Positions 55,000 to 64,000 of a stretch of DNA of 64,000 bases are shown piece after piece; the first letter of the stretch is position 1; each line of letters begins with the position of its first letter. The translations under genes and the position numbers were made by a program. The notes beneath the pieces were generated by a model, which was not told where the DNA came from, did no database searches, and saw nothing but the letters and a program-made list of their open reading frames with translations. Source of the stretch: Pseudisothecium myosuroides (Eukaryota; Streptophyta; Bryopsida; Hypnales; Lembophyllaceae). The stretch covers positions 809,296 through 873,295 of the forward strand of contig OX637292.1 of NCBI GenBank assembly GCA_951799445.1, read 5' to 3'.

Positions 55000-57820
55000 A
55001 TGGCGCCCCGGCTGAAGCTGCCTGAAAATTTCCGGGTCCGTTGCTTCGAGTCCAGTCGTAATAGCAATGGGTTGGGCAAGTATCTCGCACCAAACCCTCC
55101 CCGCGAGACGATTGAAGCAGATCGGCGCAACGTCATGCACGTCTCCGAGACGCGCTTGAGCCAATCGTTGTCACGACCAGTTGAACATGACCCGCCTTCT
55201 GAAGACACCGTAGTGTCCCCGGCGTGTTCCGATGTTGCTGCTGATGTTCCTAGCGATGGCGATCGGTGCATCACAAAAGAGAAAAAGAGAAAGCGGGCTG
55301 CCAGCAATCCATGGAAGCAAAAAAAGCCTGATGCGCCCACATTGACGCGGAGGTGGCAAGAGGTGTGGGCTTGTAAGTTTCCATGGGTGGAGGGCCAATT
55401 TGATTCAAACGACGATCTGACGGGGGTGGTATGCCAGAGCTGCACGACAATCACAGGATGGAGGAAGGTGATGGTTCCGAAGCTTGACAACCTTGAAAAA
55501 CATAAAGGTAAGCGTGTTTGCAAAGAAGATGGTGTGCCGCAGCCGCATTTGAAGAAGGGCGATACATTCTACAAGTTTGACTGCAAGCACATTAAGCACT
55601 GCAAGTTGTGGGCAAGCTGCAAGCCGGGGTGCACTGTCGTTGATAAGCTTGTTGGTGGTTTGGATGGCGAATTGAAAAGGAAGGGAGTTCAATTTGCAAC
55701 CCTTTTCCAAATCCTTTCTCATGGACGTCCTATATGCGATTATGAGAGACAACAATACTTGTTGAAGCATTTGAAAGTGAAGAGTTTGCCTAGAAAGCAT
55801 TGGTCGGAAAGTACTGGTTGGGAGATGAGTGAGCACCTTCATGCTTCGATTCTAACTTCTCTCAAAAGTGTTGTGCAGTCAGCTTGGATTATTTCGATCA
55901 ATGCCAACGAAGTGACCGCAGTTGACAATACTTGTTGGATCGGTGTCCATGTCTACGTGATGAACAGTTGGGAGCGAGTGCCACACTTGCTTCTCTTGTC
56001 TTGCGTTTCTGACGGTGGTATTGCGGACCACCTCACGAATGTGATCATGAATGCTTTGCTAGAGGAGGGTGGTCTGACCCGTGACGAAATTGCTTCCAAA
56101 TTAATCTGTTTCGGTGTTGACGGTATTAGTACGTTTTAGGGTCTGAAAACGGGTGTCACCATCCAAATTCGGGACAAGTGGGCTCCATTCATGGTGGGAG
56201 CTAGTTGCGTCAGTCATCGGGTGAATTTGGTGGTCGAAACTCTGTCAAAGTATCCGATGGTCGCCAGGCTCGAAGGGCTTTTCCAATCGGTGTACTCGTG
56301 TTTCTGCCGCAGCAACAAAAGACATGCTGAGCTGCAGAAGCTCGCGAATCTCATGGAAACTAAGGGAAATAAGATGGTCCGCAATGTTGATACTTGTTGG
56401 GTTTCTATGAGAAGCCCGGCGCAGTGCATCTTAGCTGAGTACGCGGCTCTTCTCGTGAAAATGGGCGTCGACATGACCATCGGGCCTGGGCACAAATCTG
56501 TGGCCGGTGCTGGTGACAACTTTGATCTTCTTTCTGATATTGAGGTTCTCTTGTCCTTGTGTTGTTTCATTCCACTTGTGAATGCAGTTCATTGCTTGAT
56601 TAAACTCTCTTAGGCGCAGGATATCTTCATCTGTGACTTTCTCCAGGCAGTGAAAGTCTGCCAGCAGGAACTTGCTCGCTTGTTCATTGATAGGTCTACT
56701 GCTTTCAACAAGCAAGACTTCCCCCGATACAACGACCTTGTGTCGTTTGAATGTAAAGAGTTGCCGCTCCCCTAGAAGGAGCTTCCTGGAGACTCTGGAA
56801 TTTCTCACCTGTACTATGACTTGGGTGTCACAACCGTCTACGCCCGTTGCCACTACAAGGAGACCGGAGCTCATATTTTTGTCACCCAGCAGGACTTTCA
56901 CCGGGTGTAGGATATTATTGAGCGGCAGTTTGCAGGTATGTGTCTTTCGTTTCCCGTTGTTTGTTTCATTTTGTTTTCCATTATTTTTTAAATTTTGATT
57001 CCCAATTTTTTTTGTCTGGACGTTGAGGTTACTGCTGTTGCTGCTTCAGCTTTTTAGATTTTGTTTTCCAAATTTTTTTGGATTTTGTTTTCAAATTTTT
57101 TTGGTTGCTCAGTGTTGCTCTAGGTTATAGTTGGTTAATGCTATTGTTAATTGATGCTTTTCAGCTCTTGTTGGTTGATGCTCTGCGTTTCTGGCTGCAG
57201 ATATTGCACAGTCGCTCAATGACGGGTTTGACCGCCGCTTTCCCCAGCAAGAGCTCCTCGATGATTTTGGAATTATTTATCCACAGTACTGGAGGCAGGA
57301 GGAGGCCGACGCAAGCTTCAGTCATCACTTGGAGGTTCTCAAGAAGTTCTATTGTCACGCCAAAAGTCTAAACAAGGGACAGCCTTTCTATGAGGGTGGT
57401 CCGCCTGATGTCGTCCCCCAGATGTTGTCAGCTTCTAATCTCGATTTACAGCAAGGCTTGTTCAAAGTGACCATGCAGGCCAACAGTGAGGCAGCTTGCG
57501 GTCCCCCTTTGGACATGAACCTGGTCATCAGGCTTTGGCGGAAACTTTCTTAGTCCCGCCACTTGTGTAAGCTACTATCTGAGTATTTCTTACTTGCTGA
57601 AATAAGCTGTTGCATGGTTCTTGGCTCAGTGGAGGACGAGCGCTGCTTTTCCACTTTGAAATTCTTAAAATCTTGCCATAGAAATAGGCTGGGAAAGCAC
57701 TTGCCTCTTGTTGTCCGTATGTTTGGCCAGAGGTATTATTCCCTTGAAAATTTTCCATATACAGAAGCTATCAATTCTTGGAAAGCTGCTGTCAAGGGCG
57801 GCCGGCAAGGGGATCAGTGA
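55000..57820 (+). pseudogene. hAT-type transposase, five in-frame TAG codons
   Basis: Two exons, 55000-56935 and 57201-57820, separated by a 265-nt intron (G/GTATGT ... GGCTGCAG) in phase 1; ends TGA. 852 codons. A basic N-terminus is followed by a BED/TTF-like finger (FPWVEGQ..., VVCQSC, KLDNLEKHKG). Transposase core signs: DNTCWIGVHVYVM, CFGVDGISTF and SCVSHRVNLVV. The C-terminal hAT dimerisation motif is SVEDERCFSTLKFLKSCHRNRL-like. Stops TAG at 56137, 56611, 56773, 56908 and 57551 lie where Gln would fit, with no frameshift. The start at 55000 (MAPRLKLPEN) was preferred because the frame upstream looks intronic. Probably a silenced, fairly young element or a decayed domesticated copy. Confidence 0.8.
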
Positions 57821-60800
57821 CTTACTTGCAGCAAAATAGTATCCTTTTCAGTATCCTTTTTGGAGTATCCTTTGTCTACCGTTAATTTCCTTAGTTTTCA
57901 TGAGGTTTGGCCAGCTTTGCCGCTCATGTTACCTTGAGTCCTTGACTACTTCTGCACGGGATCACGAGATCATGCTTCTTTTGACATTGGCAGTTTTTGG
58001 AGTGGTGGACCTAAAAAATCGGGAACCTATGGAGATTGGAGCCTCCGAGCGTGAACTGTGGCGCTTGCAGCTAGGCCCAAAGTGACTTTCTTTACTTTCT
58101 AACCCCTCTAACGTGGCTTGTTTGTTTTGTTTGTAGGACACTAACACTGCATTTTGGGCAGTCTTGCATTGGCAAGAAAGGTTCAACTCCCTTGTTAGTG
58201 ACTTTGTCATTCAAACACATCAGTCCAAAATTTACTTAAGGAAATTGTCTATTTCATAGAATTTCAAATGAATACACTCCACAACACAAAAATCGCCAAT
58301 TTCTGACAATTCTCTGTAACACTTAGCAAATGCAGCACTTGAAGGTAAATGAAAAGTAGCCATCTCTGCACTTCCAAATTGTGTGCAAGATCGCAAATTC
58401 AGCAGTAGGCCAAAAAAAAATTGTAGTAAAAAAACGACTTCTTTTCCCCAAGTTTATCTCTCTGATTCCACGGAAAAAAAATTGGAATAGCGAATATAGC
58501 TCCCCTTTTCCACGGTTGTAGCGTTCGCGCTAAATGCCCTAAAACCGTTCTGGGATCGCTGGATGAAGGTAACCACTTATCATAACTGAGCTCTGTCCCC
58601 ATTAAGGTATTTCTACTAATTGAGATTAATTACAGTACAGCAATTGAGACTGAAGTTAGTAACTAGTTAACTGATATCCTACTAATCCGTATATGTGTAC
58701 TAACTGCATATAAGGTAGGAGGCTCAGAAATGGAGCATCTAAGGGCTGGTCCGCCCTTTTCATGTATTTCCTTGGACGAAAATATTTTTAGCTCATTTTT
58801 CAAACATAGAGAAATTGATGAGGAATCTAATTCAAGTGGTTTTGTATTTTTCGAGCATCTTTGAATTACTTATGAATTTTCAAACGAGTTGGGTAGTAGG
58901 TCCCTATTTGTGACCCTAGGTCTTTCATAAACGGTTCACTTGTAATTCTAAATAAAAAAGTAGAAAGCAAAGAGAATGATTGACTCTTGCAATTAATATT
59001 GTTTTTTTCCTTGATTTATTCAATGACAATACTAGTCAATTTTAGAACCAACTCATGTCCATTTCACAGCCATTTATAGAGTCCATTCTTATTGCCCGCT
59101 CCGTTTTATAGCCTCCTATCTTAGGTAATTACAAAAATATTTAATTCCCTAGTAAGAGTTATTAAATAATTTGGAGAATACATATATCAAGGAAACTACC
59201 TTTCACATAGTAAATAATTCAAAACTTTTTCAAAAAAGTGATCACATAATTCGTCACTTTTGCCAAAAATATCTATACCCAAGCAAAGCAAATTACAAAT
59301 TGCAAAACATGACTCAGGGTTCGGGGGTTAGGGTTCATCCAACATAGATGGAAATTGTACTTTCCTATCTATAATGTCAAGACGGATGATTGTCAGCAAC
59401 AACTTCCAAAATCACTCCAAAAATGCGTATCTAATGTCTTGATTTTAGTTGTGAATTCAAGTTTCCAATGCACACTCATTGTTGCAGGTGAGGGAAAGAA
59501 AATCAGAGTGCATTTGAAAATTTTACCCACATCTGTATCTTATGTGGTGCACTTTGGGTTTGGGTACCGTTTGGCAATTTCTTGGTGGCGTTAATGTCTC
59601 CGTAGTTCCTGTTGGATTTAGTGTTTTTCAACTTCCGATGGTGGGTCTTGAATGCTGGTGATGCTGAGACAATTTGTGTTGCAATTTTAGGTGAAATTTT
59701 GCAACATGGTTTCTAGTTTGTCATCGTTTAAGGACTAAGTTATATATTAAAATTTCTACTTTGTTCATGGTTTATAGTGTAATCTTTTTGTATGCATGTG
59801 ACTACTTGGTCTGATTTTTTGTTGTTCAGTAGTGTAGAATTGTATAACTCAAAATTGTTTGTGTGGAATAATGGTTTTGTTGAAGTTCTATTGCCTTGTC
59901 TGTGAATGGGCTAAATGTGGTAAAATTTTTACTTATAAATAAAATACGGTGCCTAAAAATGATCCCTGCAATGAATTATAAATACCAATAGGGTGCCCAA
60001 AAATACTAAGATTTACCTTTATTTTTAAAAGTAGCATGCCTTATATTCAATTTTACAAGGTAAATAGCCCCCCATTAAATAGGACGTTATTGCAAGTGTA
60101 TGCATATTCTACAAGGGAGTGCCCCCCCCCCCTGAGAAACAAATACAACAACCCAAAAGAATATTAGAGGAATACTCAATTAACATTATCTCCCTTCTAC
60201 ACCAAGTACACTTTTGTAACCTTAATATTAACAATGCAAAAAAATGCGGTCACTTGGTAGCAAAGATTGGACGTTTAACAATGGCCTAAATTATTAAAGT
60301 AAAAAAAGGGCATTTTGACTATACTTCTTCACTAGGTTCTGGTTTAGGCTCGTCCTCTGAGCGAGATTGATAATTAATTAGATGCTATGACTCTGTGATT
60401 GATGAACTTTGTGGTGTTGGCAAATTAGGTGATTGAATAATCTTCTCCTTAACTGAGTCAGGACTTGGAATAAAGTTCAGTGGTAGTGGTGGTAGGATAA
60501 AAGTTAGCTCTTGCAATAATGTGTCCTGAATAATGTTCCTTCTAACAAGGTCCATAGCCATGCCTTGGTAATGGCCGAGTGGAATTGATGGTTAAGCTTG
60601 CAATGCCGCAAAGCTATCATAATATTGGTTTAAATTCAACGGGTTGGTGGGTAGTGTGCAAAAATTTGGTGTTTTGTCTTTTAGTAAATTGATAACAATT
60701 TTTTGAAAATGTAATGGTTATTATCGCCAAGATACTAATTGCTAATGGTGACAGAGGGGAGATGAAATGAATCAGAAAGATACAGAAAGAATTTGTTGCA

Positions 60801-63454
60801 AGATGGTTGGCTTTGCCTAGGTTGCCTAGGCATCTGGATAAGGACATTAATCCTTGGTCTGGACATTGAAAATCAATTTTTTTTTTCAAAAAATTGATTA
60901 TCCATGATAAAATTGGATAATTCAAGGTTTTATGTCATTCTATAACGACTCCGTTTTGGTTGTGTCCCGATTTTGGAACGCAACAGGGAAATCGGATGCA
61001 ACCAAGATAAAAGCTCTATTAGGTGGTCCAATGCTTAGACCTTACAGTTGATTTAGGGTTTAGGATGATGCCATTGGGAGTTACAAAGTCACCATTTTAT
61101 AGCCCTCATCCTCACTCTTTTCATTGCATGGGTCTTTTGGAAACTTGATTTGACTAAGACACGTCTTGCTTAAGAACTTGCACGTGGAAGGGTTGTCATG
61201 ATTTCTTTTGAAATCATAGCATAATAGTCAATTGATATATTGGTGCCAAATTGTAAAAAGAACATTATTTATATTATACAATTTTGTATTTGTGAAAAGG
61301 AGTCATGAAAGGCTCAAATAACTCCAATTGAAATGACTAATACAAAGAGGTTGATGGCAAAGTAATGTGCAAGTCCAACCAAATTTATAGCCACCTTGAA
61401 TATGCACAAATTGGAGGCAAATGCAATATAGTTTTATGTATATGCTCGGGGCTATCCCCAAAAATACAAGTTGTTTTTGGCTTGCAATGAAAAGCCTTCT
61501 ACAACAAGAGTTTTTGAAGACTCTAAGAATTTACAATGCCAAGTTGCTCTATTTCTAGAGATGTCATGTATTAGCATCTTGTGAGCGTTTATTTACCCAC
61601 CCTTGATAAATATACAAGCACAACCAGATTCTTGGGTTTATGGTTGCTTTGGTCCTAATGGGTGCCTAATGTTGGTCCATTGTGCCTTCCAAGCAATGGA
61701 TCTTTTCTATTTCCTAAACATGCACAAACTTGCAAAAGAACCAAATTGCGAGAAAACTAAACCAAATTGCAAAAATTGTCCTAACTATTTTGAACTACCT
61801 AGGCCACTGTAATTTTTGAATGGAAGTGGTTACAATATAGTTTTAGCATTTTAAGAAGATAGAAGATTTCATGCCACTTCTAAAAACATAAAACACTAAG
61901 CGTTCCGACCTTTCTAGCAAAAGATATGGATGGATGAAATTTTAGCCTTTAAATAGCTACCTGAACTTCATCCACTTTTTTAGACCACTTTCCTATTTCA
62001 ATTGATGTTGAAATTTGAGCTTTAATCTTGGATTACTAATTTCTACCTAAGTTCCACGTTTGGACTTGGATGGATGATTTTCAACTAACTTCATCATTTC
62101 TTGGTCTAAATTTCATCCTTCCTTCTCTTTTAGAGTTTTGAGTTTTTTTCTAAGTTTGAACTAGCTCTAGACTACCTTGAGTTCTTACTATGCAACTTCA
62201 AATCTAACTTCCTACCTTGGTAAAGTCTTAGTTGGTTTAACTTGTTACTTCCTTGTTACTAAATGCGCCGAATGACGTCTAATTCATTACTATTTAAAAA
62301 AAAATTATGGTTATTTCTTAAAGGGTTTGATTTGGGTATTCTAGAATGCTAATTTACTTTAGATTTGACCTTTCCTATCAAAAGTTGTTGATGGATGAAG
62401 TTTAACTGCTAATCGGTGCTTTAAACTTCATCCACTAATTGCTACTAATCTAACTTTTTAAATTAATTTATAATTTCACTTTTGAATTCTAAATTACTTT
62501 TATTTTTCAATTTCCTAATTTCGTCCCTCTTGGATACTCTTAATTGTTTTTCATCCAACCTACGTGCTAAACTTCATCCGCCTATATCTTTCTCGTTTTA
62601 GCTTCAAGTCCTATGTATTTTATGTTTTCGGAACCCTCTAACTACCTACTCTAGGATTCTATGGTCAAAATTGTTATGAATTCAAGTCTTAATGATCTAA
62701 CCTACTCCTAGGCCTCGGTCCTAATTAGTAATGACTAACCGAGTAATTTAAAGCGCTACAGGGGAAATTAGTGGCCTACCTCAACTTGGAGATCCCGTAT
62801 TACGTTGTTAAGGTTTCCCATTATCTTGCCTTTAGTCGCCATCCTCTTTGTCTTCTAGGAATTCCGTCAAGGCTTGACGTATCTTTGTTTATAAAGTTTT
62901 GTAGTCGTTATATAGCTCCTTGGATTTTTCCCTTGCTTTTCCAACTAGCCTCTAACTTTCTTTTCCTTTTCCTTTCTTTATCTTCCTCCCCTTTCTTTTC
63001 TTTCTCCCACAATTGATCTTACACAATTATGTGGGTTCAACTACCTCTTTCTTCCACTTCTAAGACCCTAATGAGGCAATTTGGTTGAGCCACCAATGAC
63101 ACCCTATTTCTAATGGACCAAAGTACTTTCACCCCACATTTAAGAAAAGATCCTAACACTAGTAGAAAATGGTGACCAAAACAACTAAAAATCAACAACT
63201 TTCTATTGATTGAAGCACAGGCAAACACCACTTGTCAAACTTTATAGCTTTTTGTGAAGGCTGCTTTTCTTTTTTGTTGGTCTGCATATTGTGAAATTAA
63301 CCCATAATCCCTAAAAAAGCCGTAGGCTGTAAGCCGCAAATCTTGAAAATCCAAAACCCTATCTGGGGTCTGTAGAGCAATACACTCCAATATCTTCACT
63401 CTCATTTTACTTCTTTCAATTCCTCCTCTTCTTCTTTATATCTTCACAGCCTGC
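57821..63454. other. AT-rich intergenic region
   Basis: No ORF with recognisable protein features and no RNA gene seen. Contains a C12 run at about 60122-60134 and, from 61900 to 62600, several TTCATCC/GGATGAA words in similar contexts. Confidence 0.5.
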
Positions 63455-63726
63455 CACTATAAGAAACCCCCATTTTAGGTGACAAGACCTAATTTTTATA
63501 ACAGATTTTAGGTGATGTCAATGTTGACAATCCAAAAATTTTATGTCAACAAAAATGTCCAACGTAACATCAGTGTTGACATAAAAACATTGGATTGTCA
63601 ATATTGATGTTATGTTGGACATTTTTGTTGACATACAAATTTTGGGTTGTCAACATTGACATCACCTAAAATTCGTCATAAAAAATTAGGGCTTGTCACC
63701 TAAAACAAGGGTTTCTTATAGTGTGC
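63452..63726. mobile_element. CACTA-type foldback MITE with TGC target duplication
   Basis: 63455-63723 starts CACTATAAGAAACCC and ends with the exact reverse complement GGGTTTCTTATAGTG. The arms pair along almost the whole 269 bp (TTTTAGGTGACAAG with CTTGTCACCTAAAA, GGTGATGTCAATGTTGACAA with its complement). TGC flanks both sides (63452-63454 and 63724-63726); a 3-bp duplication and CACTA-type ends are typical of CACTA-derived elements. No coding capacity. Confidence 0.93.
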
Positions 63727-64000
63727 ACAGGTTACTTAGACTCGCAATCTTAACTCTACAACAGTCCTTTAGACTCCTGGACTTGTTTTCTCTTGTGTCT
63801 TTGCACTCGATCATGTCTGGGATTTTATTAGGATTCTCTTTTGTGTGTTTTTCATGGCTGTGTGATTTTTGGTTTTTGAAAACGTTTTTCCATTCCAATG
63901 CTTGCATGGAGGTTTGCAAAAGTGGCTAGAAGTTGGCAATGGATGGAGATGAAGCATGTAGGAAGAAGGAGGACATCATAGTGGAGATCCGATAGAGTAA
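63727..64000. other. Right edge, unassigned
   Basis: AT-rich; a 78-codon ORF spans 63693-63929 but starts inside the MITE and has no recognisable features. Confidence 0.35.

Noticed and set aside
55000..57820. UAG reassigned to Gln in the host nucleus
   Set aside because: The dioxygenase gene, the LTR ORFs and gag-pol use TAG as their apparent natural terminator, and the 907-residue PPR gene has no in-frame TAG and uses CAG freely. TAA and TGA stops of the same C-to-T kind also occur.
53207..60134. G8 and C12 runs as ends of one element in opposite orientation
   Set aside because: Only about 13 bases agree; no further terminal similarity or target duplication found.
1..64000. CRISPR arrays, rRNA genes, tRNA genes
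   Set aside because: No spaced repeat array or rRNA-like sequence seen; tRNA genes could not be found by eye, though a covariance search would be needed to exclude them.

Overview
The window comes from a land plant, most likely a moss. The evidence is an almost intronless DYW-class PPR editing factor whose repeats resemble those of moss editing factors as I remember them, an organellar OSB-type (PDF-motif) gene, plant telomere-type CCCTAAA words scattered through the intergenic DNA, a Ty3 retrotransposon with Tat/Athila features, and a CACTA-type MITE. No database search was possible, so all family names rest on motif recognition.

Layout. 1-3406 (-): multi-exon gene with a BED-like finger and the start of an Ulp1-like protease domain, running off the left edge. 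3461-5069: telomere-word tandem repeats and a 48-bp minisatellite. 6348-11048 (-): a 1,567-codon OrsD (DUF3505) plus RecQ helicase gene of the kind known from fungi, in one reading frame but cut by six stops. 11966-12466 (+): a small divergent ORF. 12.8-15.7 kb: tandem repeats of about 180 bp. 15805-34917 (+): a gene for two Zn fingers plus a 2OG-Fe(II) dioxygenase-like domain (TET/JBP-like), split by a 16.35-kb retrotransposon insertion.

The retrotransposon (17522-33875) has 3,484-bp LTRs, each carrying its own ORF of about 588 codons behind a TATA box. A second LTR copy sits as a solo LTR inside the 5' LTR (TSD CTTGG), and a third copy is a solo LTR at 40626-44090 (TSD GAAGT). The gag-pol region is a single frame with four premature stops.

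34918-40620 and 44096-45990 are AT-rich and hold no gene I can support. 45992-48715 (-) is the DYW PPR gene, with three near-identical PLS triplets that differ at several base-recognition residues. Directly upstream on the same strand lies an OSB-like gene whose last recognised exon can splice in phase onto an open extension of the PPR frame, so an OSB-PPR fusion is possible. 55000-57820 (+) is a hAT transposase with one intron and five in-frame TAG codons. 58-64 kb is AT-rich except for a perfect CACTA-type foldback MITE (63455-63723).

A common thread: 20 premature stops interrupt otherwise unshifted frames, 12 of them TAG, and 18 can be explained as C-to-T changes at Gln or Arg codons. This fits deamination of methylated cytosine in silenced DNA.
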